Shown here piece by piece: positions 7,262 to 14,201 of a stretch of 22,923 bases of DNA. Source of the DNA: a virus; IMG/VR virus record IMGVR_UViG_3300035070_002129, positions 1 to 22,923 of that record. One strand, given 5' to 3'. The notes under the pieces were generated by a model. It ran no database searches and was not told where the DNA came from. It worked only from the letters and a program-made list of their open reading frames with translations. Position numbers and translations under genes: made by a program. Position 1 is the stretch's first letter. Each line of letters begins with the position of its first letter.

Positions 7262-7349
7262 GACTGATAAACAAAAACAAACAGAGCGTACCAGCCTAAT
7301 TAGCTGAGAGCGCAATACATTTCAGCCCTCCTCCGAGGGCTGTTTTTTC
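7262..7349 (+). ncRNA. Candidate small non-coding RNA (or attenuated leader), about 88 nt
   Basis: The stretch between the consensus promoter at 7227 and the terminator ending near 7349 has no ATG or GTG start. It would give an RNA with an A-rich unpaired 5' part, a stem-loop (CAGC 7292-7295 with GCTG 7303-7306, extended by GCG/CGC 7286-7288/7311-7313), and a terminator hairpin with a U tail. That is the architecture of a bacterial sRNA. It could equally be a leader terminated unless antitermination lets transcription run into the capsid genes. The 5' end is a prediction. Confidence 0.55.
7323..7348 (+). terminator. Rho-independent terminator
   Basis: CAGCCCTC (7323-7330), a CTCC loop, and GAGGGCTG (7335-7342) form a perfect 8-bp stem followed by TTTTTT (7343-7348). 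It ends the transcript from the promoter at 7227 and also insulates the capsid unit from upstream readthrough. Confidence 0.92.
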
Positions 7350-7368
7350 TATATACAAATATCAATAT

Positions 7369-7398
7369 TTGACATACGAGTATGTTAAGACTTACAAT
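7369..7398 (+). promoter_or_regulatory. Sigma-70-type promoter of the major capsid gene
   Basis: TTGACA (7369-7374), an 18-base spacer, and TACAAT (7393-7398). The predicted start is near 7405, giving a leader of about 74 bases before the capsid ATG. With the terminator at 9351-9379 it defines a capsid plus decoration transcription unit. Confidence 0.75.
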
Positions 7399-7413
7399 AC
7401 CAATATCAGGAAT

Positions 7414-7469
7414 GCTTATAAGCAGTCAGCGCACATCAGCGTTAGACTGTTTTATTATTTAAAAAGGAG
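7414..7469 (+). promoter_or_regulatory. Structured 5' leader and ribosome binding site of the capsid gene
   Basis: The leader begins with the perfect palindrome GCTTATAAGC (7414-7423). Overlapping its last base is a hairpin (7423-7449): CAGTC pairs with GACTG and AGCGC with GCGTT, with one bulged A. A T-rich stretch follows, then AAGGAG (7464-7469) nine bases before the ATG. The hairpin may stabilise the abundant capsid mRNA or act as a weak attenuator. Confidence 0.5.
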
Positions 7470-7478
7470 TACAAAGAG

Positions 7479-8567
7479 ATGACTTTTGGAACTAAAGTTA
7501 CAGCTTTGACGCAGAACTTACTTCTGCCAAAGGTTACTGACAACGTATTGAACGGTCACGTTTTACCACTACGTTTAATCGGTAATTCAAAAAGAGGTGC
7601 TGGTACTAGCATCGATAAAGCCATAAAGTACCGTGTGTCTGGACAAGCAACATCCTTCTCAGGACTAGATAGCTTTACAGCACAAGAACTTGACACTAAA
7701 ATCACCTTGTCTTATGACATGCGTGGCGTTCGTATCCCTATTGCATTAGCAGGTACAAGCGTTGTTGCAAACCGTGTTTCTGAAACTCAGGTTACTGACC
7801 TAGTTAAGAACTCAGTTGAAGAGAGCGAGCAAGAACTCTTGGATGTTACAGGAACCATGCTTTACGGTACTGGTACTGGTAACAGCAACAAAGATATTAT
7901 CGGTGTCGGTGGTATCGTAGACGACGGAACAGATGTTGATACAATCGGTGGACAGAGCCGAACAACTTATCCTGTGCTTGACTCATACCGTGTTGCTGCT
8001 TCAGGCAACTCAATGACACTGCCAAAACTTGCAACTATGTTTAGTGCGGTATCTTCAGGAACTGGAAACACCAGCCCGACCCTAATTACCTCTAACGAGA
8101 CAATTTGGGACTTGTATGAAACTCTACTTACTGCGAGCGTTCGTGAGAACTACTCAATGATGGGTTACTACAGCGTCGGTGTTCGTGGTGGCGCAAGCCG
8201 TCCCGGTGAAGGTCTAAAGGGAACACAAGGTTTTGTATCGCTTACTTATAAGGGTATTCCTTGGGTTCGAGACGAAAAAGCAACTGCTGGAAACGTCTTC
8301 ATGTTGAACGAGAACTGGTTGCAGTACTACGGTTGGTCAGCTGACGGTGTCTTCGGATACAAGAGCATCAGCCTTGGGAACACAACAACTGACGGTGGTG
8401 TTTATGACGAGCCACCTCTCAGCCAATTCACTGGTTTCAGCTGGTCTGGCTTCCGTGCCCCAACTGGTCAGTTCGCTGGTATCGCAGACGTTATCCATTT
8501 GGGTAACCTTACGAGCTGGCAACCACGTCGTCAGGGTCGATTAGAAAGTATAACAAGCGCAGCCTAA
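7479..8567 (+). CDS. Major capsid protein
   Basis: A 362-residue coat protein, probably of the HK97 fold. It follows the scaffold gene, has its own strong promoter and ribosome binding site (AAGGAG), and is followed by a decoration-type protein. Residues 50-110 (YRVSGQATSFSGLDSFTAQELDTK region, then SYDMRGVRIPIAL) resemble the extended loop and P-domain start of scaffold-dependent coat proteins. Then come a helix (VTDLVKNSVEESEQELLDVTG), a glycine-rich loop, and an ITSNETIWDLYETLL segment typical of the A domain. The C-terminal WQPRRQGRLE is basic. I cannot assign a named coat subfamily. There is no N-terminal protease or delta domain, consistent with a separate scaffold. Confidence 0.88.
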   Translation: MTFGTKVTALTQNLLLPKVTDNVLNGHVLPLRLIGNSKRGAGTSIDKAIKYRVSGQATSFSGLDSFTAQELDTKITLSYDMRGVRIPIALAGTSVVANRVSETQVTDLVKNSVEESEQELLDVTGTMLYGTGTGNSNKDIIGVGGIVDDGTDVDTIGGQSRTTYPVLDSYRVAASGNSMTLPKLATMFSAVSSGTGNTSPTLITSNETIWDLYETLLTASVRENYSMMGYYSVGVRGGASRPGEGLKGTQGFVSLTYKGIPWVRDEKATAGNVFMLNENWLQYYGWSADGVFGYKSISLGNTTTDGGVYDEPPLSQFTGFSWSGFRAPTGQFAGIADVIHLGNLTSWQPRRQGRLESITSAA

Positions 8568-8580
8568 AGGAGGATGTAAT

Positions 8581-9327
8581 ATGAAACTTCAAGGATCAGC
8601 AGACGTTGTAGCTTTTAATCCCTACTCAACAGGGAGCGTACCTGAACACGACTTAGGACAAGAGATTGCTCTTACTGACGGACGTGTCTTTAGATACGCA
8701 AAAGCTGGCGGCTCAAACATTAGTGCAGGTAAATTGCAACTCGCTCCAGCACCTAAGACAAACCACCACAACGTGGCTTGGGCTTCAGGTGGAGCAATCA
8801 ATACTAACAAAGTAACTGTAACGCTTGGTGCAACCGCAGCAGTAGCTGACGAGTACGCAGAGGGTCTATTAGTAGTCAATGACGCAACTGGTGAAGGTAC
8901 AAGCTACCAAATCAGTGGTCACCCGGCTGCTGGCTCTGGTGCAACTCTTGAGGTAACTGTGTTCGGTTCAATCCACACAGCTCTTGTTACTGGCTCAGAA
9001 ATGACACTAGTACACAACCGCTACCGTGGCGTTGTCGAAGGCACAAGCCAGACTCAAATCCCTGCAGGTGTTCCTCTTGTGAACATCGCTGCTAACAACT
9101 ACGGTTGGTTGCAGGTTCGTGGAGTCGCTCCAGTTCTAGCTGACACTGCCATCGCTGTTGGATCTGCTGTTGCAGCAGGTACAAGCACAGCTGGTGCAGT
9201 CGAACTAGAGGACTGGGCAGTTAACGCAACAGACGCTACTCGTCTTCAGGTTGAGTTCCATGTTGGATACGCAATCGTTGCAGGTGTTGACACAGAATAT
9301 CGTCCAATATTCTTAGAAATAGCTTAA
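8581..9327 (+). CDS. Probable head decoration/stabilisation protein
   Basis: A 248-residue, mostly beta-rich protein, poor in charged clusters and cysteine-free. It begins with EHDLGQEIALTDGRVFRYAK-type sequence (about residues 22-41), which I associate with capsid-surface proteins encoded just after the coat gene in environmental phages. Repeated alanine/threonine/glycine/valine strands fit a jelly-roll or tandem beta domains. The ATG at 8581 follows AAGGAGG (8568-8574), the strongest ribosome binding site in the window. Thirteen bases separate it from the capsid stop, and a terminator follows, so the two are co-transcribed and probably made in similar amounts. The decoration role is inferred from position and composition. 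Confidence 0.68.
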   Translation: MKLQGSADVVAFNPYSTGSVPEHDLGQEIALTDGRVFRYAKAGGSNISAGKLQLAPAPKTNHHNVAWASGGAINTNKVTVTLGATAAVADEYAEGLLVVNDATGEGTSYQISGHPAAGSGATLEVTVFGSIHTALVTGSEMTLVHNRYRGVVEGTSQTQIPAGVPLVNIAANNYGWLQVRGVAPVLADTAIAVGSAVAAGTSTAGAVELEDWAVNATDATRLQVEFHVGYAIVAGVDTEYRPIFLEIA

Positions 9328-9350
9328 CCCTCAGCTACACCTCACGGTGG

Positions 9351-9379
9351 ACCGTCCCTATCGGGGCGGTTTTTCTTTT
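9351..9379 (+). terminator. Rho-independent terminator after the capsid unit
   Basis: ACCGTCCC (9351-9358) pairs with GGGGCGGT (9363-9370), seven Watson-Crick pairs and one G-T wobble around a four-base loop, followed by a T-rich run to 9379. The next promoter begins two bases later. Confidence 0.92.
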
Positions 9380-9380
9380 G

Positions 9381-9404
9381 TGATATAATTCAAATACAAT
9401 TAAA
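9381..9404 (+). promoter_or_regulatory. Extended -10 promoter for the 9420 gene block
   Basis: TG-A-TATAAT (9381-9389) followed by TcaaatacAATTAAA. It is a perfect extended -10 with no recognisable -35, placed directly behind the terminator so that the downstream block is expressed independently of the capsid unit. Confidence 0.65.
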
Positions 9405-9419
9405 TGGGAGTCTACTAAA

Positions 9420-9695
9420 ATGGGAAAGTTCAAATGTGAACCTTGCAAAGATACTGGTCTAGAGCAGGACGTTGCACGTTCAATCGCTAAGGAGTGCGCC
9501 AACTGTGGCGGTACACCTGAGAACGCTAAAAAGGCTGGTTCAAAAGAAACAAAGCCAGCTGAAACGGAGCCAACGCCTCCTGCGGAGACTGAAGTTACTG
9601 AACCTGAAGCCGAAGTACTCGATCAGGACACACAAGTTACTGAAGAGCCAACGCCAGCTACCGAACCAAAAACTCCCAAGACCAACAATAAATAG
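9420..9695 (+). CDS. Small protein with two CxxC pairs and acidic disordered tail
   Basis: A 91-residue protein of unknown function. The first 35 residues carry CEPC (C6, C9) and CANC (C26, C29), a likely zinc ribbon. The remaining 55 residues are a low-complexity tail of proline, threonine and glutamate, probably unfolded. The ATG at 9420 follows GGGAG (9406-9410). It is the first gene after the terminator and promoter pair. Short zinc-ribbon proteins with such tails are seen in phage head regions, but no role can be named. Confidence 0.75.
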   Translation: MGKFKCEPCKDTGLEQDVARSIAKECANCGGTPENAKKAGSKETKPAETEPTPPAETEVTEPEAEVLDQDTQVTEEPTPATEPKTPKTNNK

Positions 9696-9725
9696 TAACT
9701 AACGGTAAGTAATAAAGGATTTGAA

Positions 9726-10424
9726 ATGCCTCAACAACACCCACACGATATAATAATGGTCACAAACATTTGGACAGACGCTCCAAAAGACCTTGTTATT
9801 CGTAGTATCACACAGCAAACAATACAGAACAGAGAATCAAAGGACGCTTCAGGTATGGATATACCTGAGCTTGAATTTAAACAGGTCGAGCACGCTTTTC
9901 GTCCTGCAGAGGCTTTTGAGATTAAGTGGAACAGTAGAGTGTATCGATTGTCACCCGGACAGACCCGTGCCTTGCCACGCTACATTGCAGTCCACTTCGC
10001 TAAGAAGATTGCAGACCAGATGCTTGGCGCACAAGACCCAAGCGGTAAACTTGGCTATATAAACTCAGCCACCAAGCGACCTGAAGTTATAAATAAAATA
10101 CTTGGAGAGGTTGTTACCTATTCAGGTGGCGACGACGAGTATGATCCAAACGAAATGGCTCAACAGAAAGCCGACAGAATTAACGAAGGTATCGACAACG
10201 GAGACATAGACCCAGTAATGGGACACTTGGCACCTGAACCAGTACAGCCTGACGTGCCAAATACGGAAGTCGCACAATCTGAAACCGAACCAGCGCCAGA
10301 GGATGCGTTCAGTAAAAGGAACAAATCCGACCTATTGAAAGAAGCGCAAGACCTAAATCTTGAAGTGACTGGTCGAGAAACTAAAGACGAGCTTATTGCG
10401 CTAATTAAGAAGAACTTTGCGTAA
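9726..10424 (+). CDS. Head-region protein with C-terminal HeH/SAP-like domain
   Basis: A 232-residue protein. The N-terminal part (about residues 50-100: AFRPAEAFEIKWNSRVYRL, then a PGQTRALPRYIAVHFAKKI helix) is a compact domain I recognise only as recurring in phage head gene clusters, without known function. An acidic proline-rich linker (about 145-195) joins it to a C-terminal 38-residue helix-extended-helix of the HeH/SAP type (SKRNKSDLLKEAQDLNLEV, then TKDELIALIKK), which usually binds nucleic acid or protein. The ATG at 9726 follows AAAGGA. A DNA-touching structural role inside the head is a plausible inference. Confidence 0.72.
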   Translation: MPQQHPHDIIMVTNIWTDAPKDLVIRSITQQTIQNRESKDASGMDIPELEFKQVEHAFRPAEAFEIKWNSRVYRLSPGQTRALPRYIAVHFAKKIADQMLGAQDPSGKLGYINSATKRPEVINKILGEVVTYSGGDDEYDPNEMAQQKADRINEGIDNGDIDPVMGHLAPEPVQPDVPNTEVAQSETEPAPEDAFSKRNKSDLLKEAQDLNLEVTGRETKDELIALIKKNFA

Positions 10425-10439
10425 AAGCATTGTTTGACT

Positions 10440-10454
10440 TATAATTGAATTAAA
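10440..10454 (+). promoter_or_regulatory. -10 promoter element before the 10498 gene
   Basis: TATAAT (10440-10445) followed by TGAATTAAAG, matching the downstream half of the recurring element. It lacks the TG extension; TTGACT directly abuts it and is too close to serve as a -35. The leader would be about 46 bases. Confidence 0.5.
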
Positions 10455-10497
10455 GAATGGCTTGTAAGCTGTCAGTAACTAATAAAGGGGATTATTG

Positions 10498-11067
10498 ATG
10501 GCTACATTTATATGGCAACTACAGGGGACTAGTCCAACCACCATAGACGCAACTGATATACTTCAATTTGCTGGTCCGAGTGGTTTCGATGATCCCATTA
10601 CGGTTGGCGCTTACAACGACACGACTCACGTAGAGTCTAGCGTTGGTGCAAACGATTCAAGTGGTAACACACCACGTAACAACAAGTTTGTTTCACAAGC
10701 TGGTGGTACTGGTGGAGATTCACAAGCAGATTGGGGTGGTGGTACTGAGGACTTAGACCAAATTACGACAGCAGAAGCGGCACTTAAGATAAACTTCTCG
10801 GACGCAAGCTCAGTGGCTACCACTGGAGCTATTTTCTATGCTTACGACGGTTCAACAACTACCGCAGTGCCAACAGGAGTTGATTTTAGAGCGGCAGAAG
10901 TTGGTGACGCCAACTTTACTGAAGCTGAGGGGAGTGCAGCAGCAGTTACCATTACCGACGACACGGCTGCAACGTCACATGACTATTACTTGGTTGTATC
11001 TGCAAGTCCTACGAGCGTGGGCGAGAAAACAGCCTTTGCATTAAGAATAGAATTAACCTACACATAG
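10498..11067 (+). CDS. Probable minor structural protein, beta-rich
   Basis: A 189-residue protein, acidic, glycine/serine/threonine/alanine-rich, without cysteine or membrane segments. It has a likely beta-sandwich composition and ends in a hydrophobic strand (EKTAFALRIELTYT). The central stretch GAYNDTTHVESS and the N-terminal FIWQLQGT hint at a virion surface protein. I chose the ATG at 10498 because AAAGGGG (10484-10490) is seven bases upstream; a TTG at 10495 would add one residue. It sits between head and fibre genes, so a capsid, neck or decoration protein is possible. Confidence 0.65.
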   Translation: MATFIWQLQGTSPTTIDATDILQFAGPSGFDDPITVGAYNDTTHVESSVGANDSSGNTPRNNKFVSQAGGTGGDSQADWGGGTEDLDQITTAEAALKINFSDASSVATTGAIFYAYDGSTTTAVPTGVDFRAAEVGDANFTEAEGSAAAVTITDDTAATSHDYYLVVSASPTSVGEKTAFALRIELTYT

Positions 11068-11077
11068 GAGTGAACCG

Positions 11078-11359
11078 ATGAAGATTGAAACAGGACGTTA
11101 TACCGCTGGTGAAGTTATAAAGACCGCTGGTTTAAACGTAAAAGCAATTGGTAGTACACGAGTCCGCATTGGCGGTATTCGTGGCATTAACACTCCTGAG
11201 CACGAGGTGTTCTTGAGCGTTGGCGAGTGCGAAGTTGTAGTTGCTAACGATACGGTTATTATAGAAGTAACCGAGGTTGATGAACCAGTTGTATCAGACG
11301 GTGCCAAAGCCGTTCACGAAGCAAACCGACCTGAGCAGGAAACCGAAGAGCAGGAATAG
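11078..11359 (+). CDS. Small protein of unknown function
   Basis: A 93-residue protein. Residues 1-65 form alternating hydrophobic strands (VRIGGIRGI, EVFLSVGECEVVVANDTVIIEV) that look like a small beta-barrel or beta-sandwich. The last 25 residues are acidic and probably disordered. The ATG at 11078 has TAGGAG upstream that overlaps the stop of the previous gene, so the two are likely coupled. No family is recognised; a head-tail joining role is suggested by position only. Confidence 0.65.
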   Translation: MKIETGRYTAGEVIKTAGLNVKAIGSTRVRIGGIRGINTPEHEVFLSVGECEVVVANDTVIIEVTEVDEPVVSDGAKAVHEANRPEQETEEQE

Positions 11360-11366
11360 AAAACTA

Positions 11367-11822
11367 ATGCGAGGCACAGTAGTGACTCAAGAAAGAGAGA
11401 AGGCTATTATGGACTTCAAACCACCAACAGATTACGCAGTAAGGCTCAAGATGTCCCTTTCAAATGGCGAGACCATTTACGAGGGACGTGAGCCTTTTGT
11501 ATTTCTTCCCGGCTTAAAGTCGCCACTGGCACGCATGCTTGAGTACGCTGACGACTATGAAATACGATCGCTTTCACTAATTACCAAAGAAGGTGTGGAG
11601 TTCCATCTACCGTCGTCAGGTAATAATCCCAAGTTCCGTGCCTTTGACGTAGAGGATAAACCTCTCGACTACACAGCGTTTAGAAAAATCGGTGGAGACA
11701 TAAAGGGCAAGAATGGCTTTGAGACGTTTAGCGTTATACAGGCAATTTATAAAGATAAGAAAATAGAGATGTGGGTTTCGGAGAAGAAGCCTCATCAAGG
11801 ATACGTGGTGATTGGGTCATGA
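11367..11822 (+). CDS. Small protein of unknown function before the fibre gene
   Basis: About 151 residues from the ATG at 11367 (AGGA at 11352-11355). An in-frame ATG at 11409 with a GAGAAGG close upstream is an equally good start and gives 137 residues beginning MDFKPPTDYAVRLKMSLSNG. The body looks like a single alpha/beta domain: strands around ETIYEGREPFVFLPG, a helix at SPLARMLEYADDYE, then EIRSLSLITKEGVEFHL and a C-terminal KIEMWVSEKKPHQGYVVIG. The stop overlaps the next ATG (ATGA), so it is coupled to the fibre gene. The longer frame from 11277 is rejected because it overlaps the previous gene by 83 bases. No family recognised. Confidence 0.65.
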   Translation: MRGTVVTQEREKAIMDFKPPTDYAVRLKMSLSNGETIYEGREPFVFLPGLKSPLARMLEYADDYEIRSLSLITKEGVEFHLPSSGNNPKFRAFDVEDKPLDYTAFRKIGGDIKGKNGFETFSVIQAIYKDKKIEMWVSEKKPHQGYVVIGS

Positions 11823-13090
11823 ACAATTACACAAATCTATCTACAAGCTTAGTTGCAACCGCTCCTTCACCTGCAACTTCAGGTACTTCCTTAGTTGTAA
11901 CCGCTGGGCATGGTGCCAGATTTCCTGCTGTACCTTTCTATGCTACGGCGTGTCCAGAAGGCCAGTTGCCAACCTTCGACAACGCTGAGATAGTTCAGGT
12001 TACTGCAATATCCACTGATACACTTACGATAGTTCGTGCTCAAAAAGGAACCTCAGCAAAGTCTATCGCTATTGGTTGGAGAATATCAGCTTCAATATAT
12101 GCTGAAGATATAGATAACCTAAGGTCTACTAACCTATTGATAAACGGTAACTTCGATGTCTGGCAACGCAACACATCGGTAACACCTAATGACGACGTAT
12201 ATATTGGTGCCGATAGGTGGAATAACGTGCAGGAAACTGATGCAGACTGGACCTTTGCTAGAGACACGGATACGCCAGACGGTTCAAGGTATTCTTTAAA
12301 AATGACTTGTGTAACAGCTAACGCTGGTGTTGGAATAGTAACTTTTCTTGAGAATGCAGATACTATGCCACTAGACGATCAGTATGTGTCTTTGTCTTTT
12401 TATGCAAAGACCAACTCGACCGAGATAGCCAAACTCAGGGCTGGCATAATTAGTTGGGGGTCGACTGCCGACGTGCTTACATCAGACGTAGTTGGTACTT
12501 GGCACGGGTCCGCAGGAACAAACCCAACTCTTGCAACCAACTGGACTTTTGAAAATACGCCTTCCGACCTAGCACTTACTTCTAGCTGGCAGAGATTTAG
12601 TATAGAAAACGTTTTGTTAGATACGGCGACAATTAATAATTTAGGAGTATTTATTTGGGTGGACGACGTAAATGCTGCAACTAATGACGACGTTTATATT
12701 TCTCAGGTTCATCTTAATTTGGGACCAAAAGCAACTATGTACGTTCCAAGACCTTATGCCTTGGAACTAAATATGTGCCAAAGATACTATCAAATTCACT
12801 TAGACCCGCACATGAACGGCGTTACAGCAGGCAATAACTCGAGTATTAACCGGCTTGGAATGGTTTTGCCAACCACTATGAGGACTACTCCAACTGTTGG
12901 GTTCGGTCCCATTCCTTTATATGACGGCAGCACAGTCACCACTCTCTCTAGTGTTAGCGTCAACTATCATCAGCCGGGGTTTGTTGAGATAGACGGAACC
13001 GCCGCAGGTAACTTTGGGGCGGCTTCCAGACCAATAACTGGATACAATGGTTCATCAGGAACTGGCTTTTCAGCGGATGCGGAGCTGTAA
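11819..13090 (+). CDS. Fibre-like / receptor-binding protein with jelly-roll domain
   Basis: A 423-residue protein. The first 95 residues (NLSTSLVATAPSPATSGTS, then AEIVQVTAISTDTLTIVRAQ and a GTSA turn) match a short beta domain seen at the base of phage fibres and baseplate proteins. From about residue 105, LLINGNFDVWQR begins a galactose-binding-like jelly roll (ADRWNNV, SLKMTC, YVSLSFYAKT, WQRFSIENVLLDT, VYISQVHLNLG), a fold used to bind surface carbohydrate. The C-terminal 110 residues start CQRYYQIH, common after that jelly roll in phage fibres. The start ATG 11819 overlaps the upstream stop (ATGA). It may be a head or tail fibre; its place before the adaptor gene leaves both open. Confidence 0.75.
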   Translation: MNNYTNLSTSLVATAPSPATSGTSLVVTAGHGARFPAVPFYATACPEGQLPTFDNAEIVQVTAISTDTLTIVRAQKGTSAKSIAIGWRISASIYAEDIDNLRSTNLLINGNFDVWQRNTSVTPNDDVYIGADRWNNVQETDADWTFARDTDTPDGSRYSLKMTCVTANAGVGIVTFLENADTMPLDDQYVSLSFYAKTNSTEIAKLRAGIISWGSTADVLTSDVVGTWHGSAGTNPTLATNWTFENTPSDLALTSSWQRFSIENVLLDTATINNLGVFIWVDDVNAATNDDVYISQVHLNLGPKATMYVPRPYALELNMCQRYYQIHLDPHMNGVTAGNNSSINRLGMVLPTTMRTTPTVGFGPIPLYDGSTVTTLSSVSVNYHQPGFVEIDGTAAGNFGAASRPITGYNGSSGTGFSADAEL

Positions 13091-13305
13091 TGGAGATACA
13101 AGACGTAGAACTACTAGTTCCAAGCAAAGAAAAACAGGCAATGGGTGCCCAAGTTAGTTTTATTGTTAAAATAAAAGGCGATACGGAGCATATTGCCGTC
13201 TGTGTGCCGAACAACCCAGAGAACCGACATTACTACGAGATAAAAGATTGGTACGAACGACAGACAATAAAGCCGTTTGATTTTAGCTTTGTAGAAAGGG
13301 AGTAG
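13090..13305 (+). CDS. Small protein after the fibre gene
   Basis: A 71-residue protein starting in the stop of the fibre gene (TAATG). It has a predicted beta-rich core (AQVSFIVKIKGDTEHIAVCVP) and an acidic/aromatic C-terminus (YYEIKDWYERQTIKPFDFSF). The position directly after a fibre gene is typical for fibre chaperones, and the length would suit one, but nothing in the sequence proves it. A ribosome binding site for the following repeat-protein gene lies at its stop. Confidence 0.6.
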   Translation: MEIQDVELLVPSKEKQAMGAQVSFIVKIKGDTEHIAVCVPNNPENRHYYEIKDWYERQTIKPFDFSFVERE

Positions 13306-13308
13306 GAA

Positions 13309-14151
13309 ATGCTGGGCGGTTTCTACCTAGGGGAAGTATACCCCGGACAATCAACTCGTGATCTTGAGGGTCTATTTGTAACCGACGAGCGTGATGCCAG
13401 AGTTACTGGAGAAGCAACCGCCAACGCCGAGAGAGATGCGGTTTTGCGTGGCGAGGCATCAGCCAACGCAGAACGTGATGCCGTTCTTACTGGTACAGCT
13501 GATATAGGTAATGAACGGGACGCAAAGGTAACCGGAGAAGCAACCGCCAACGCAGAACGGGACGCAAAGACCTCCGGTAGTATTGACGTAACTAGTGAGC
13601 GTGACGCCACGCTTGAGGGTACTGCAGACACGCAAGACTTAAGGAGTGCTAGAATTGTTGGTTTCCTTGCAGTTCAAGACTTTAGAGGTGCCACAATATA
13701 TGGTGAAGCTACAGCAACCGCTGAGAGGGACGCTACTCTTATTGGTACTGCGGACGCTACTAACACAAGGTTTGCAAAGACTGTTGGTGGGCTAGCGGTT
13801 GATGATAGCAGGTCAGCAACGATTGAGGGTACTGGCACTGGTATAAATAGCTCTAGAGGTGCCAAGACTCACGGTACTGACAATATCTTTGATGAGCGTG
13901 ATGCTAAAATTGTTGGTGGAATAGATGTGTCCGATGCAAGACCTGCCAAGGTAGTTGGAGTGCCGGGCGACTTGTTTGAGGACGACTCACGTAGAGGCAA
14001 GGCACAGTGGGAGCATTCAGACAACGGTGGACAGGTAGAGTGGGAGGCACAAGCCCAAGGTGGTCAAACTCAGTGGGATAATACTCCAAACGCTGGCAAA
14101 GCAATCTGGGAGAAGAGCGACAATAATGCAACGCCAAGAAACTGGTCGTGA
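13309..14151 (+). CDS. Repeat protein: fourteen ~14-residue units plus four W-E units
   Basis: A 280-residue protein built almost wholly of repeats. Residues 27-226 hold fourteen units of 14 residues (two slightly longer) with the pattern (E)RDAxxxGxAxxxx: invariant arginine at position 2, alanine at 4, and glycine at 8. Residues 230-273 hold four 11-residue units of the type GKAQWEHSDNG, with conserved glycine and tryptophan. The regular spacing suggests a beta-solenoid or fibrous shaft with a different tip. The N-terminal 26 residues (MLGGFYLGEVYPGQ) may anchor it. There is no signal peptide or membrane segment. The ATG at 13309 follows a GGGAG/AGGA. It lies between a fibre and the adaptor, so a fibre or head-surface protein is inferred. 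Its stop overlaps the next promoter. Confidence 0.8.
   Translation: MLGGFYLGEVYPGQSTRDLEGLFVTDERDARVTGEATANAERDAVLRGEASANAERDAVLTGTADIGNERDAKVTGEATANAERDAKTSGSIDVTSERDATLEGTADTQDLRSARIVGFLAVQDFRGATIYGEATATAERDATLIGTADATNTRFAKTVGGLAVDDSRSATIEGTGTGINSSRGAKTHGTDNIFDERDAKIVGGIDVSDARPAKVVGVPGDLFEDDSRRGKAQWEHSDNGGQVEWEAQAQGGQTQWDNTPNAGKAIWEKSDNNATPRNWS
13387..13986 (+). repeat. 42-bp coding tandem repeat array
   Basis: The fourteen 14-residue units correspond to a 42-bp period. Some copies are nearly identical: GGAGAAGCAACCGCCAACGC occurs at 13408 and again at 13534, exactly three periods apart. Later units are more diverged. This suggests expansion by recombination between units. Confidence 0.85.
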
Positions 14152-14167
14152 TATAATTCTATTAAAA
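14149..14167 (+). promoter_or_regulatory. Extended -10 promoter before the tail adaptor gene
   Basis: TG-A-TATAAT (14149-14157) followed by TCTATTAAAA; the TGA stop of the repeat-protein gene is part of the element. Predicted start is near 14164, with a leader of about 38 bases and GGAG at 14191-14194. Confidence 0.65.
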
Positions 14168-14201
14168 GGGCTATAAGCGTCTTAACAAACGGAGACTTAC
14201 A

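Noticed and set aside
7261-7350. tRNA-like sequence (TAGCTGAGAGCGC) near the probable small RNA.
   Set aside because: No acceptor stem, anticodon arm or T-loop can be drawn; the terminator takes the place of the T arm.
11277-11366. Longer start for the gene ending at 11822.
   Set aside because: It would overlap the previous gene by 83 bases without a better ribosome binding site than the ATGs at 11367 and 11409.
11771-11818. Longer start for the fibre gene.
   Set aside because: The ATG at 11819 forms the ATGA overlap common in this genome, and the extra residues look like out-of-frame sequence from the previous gene.
13387-13986. Regular 42-bp repeats that could be taken for a CRISPR-like array.
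   Set aside because: Repeats are contiguous without unique spacers and encode a periodic protein.
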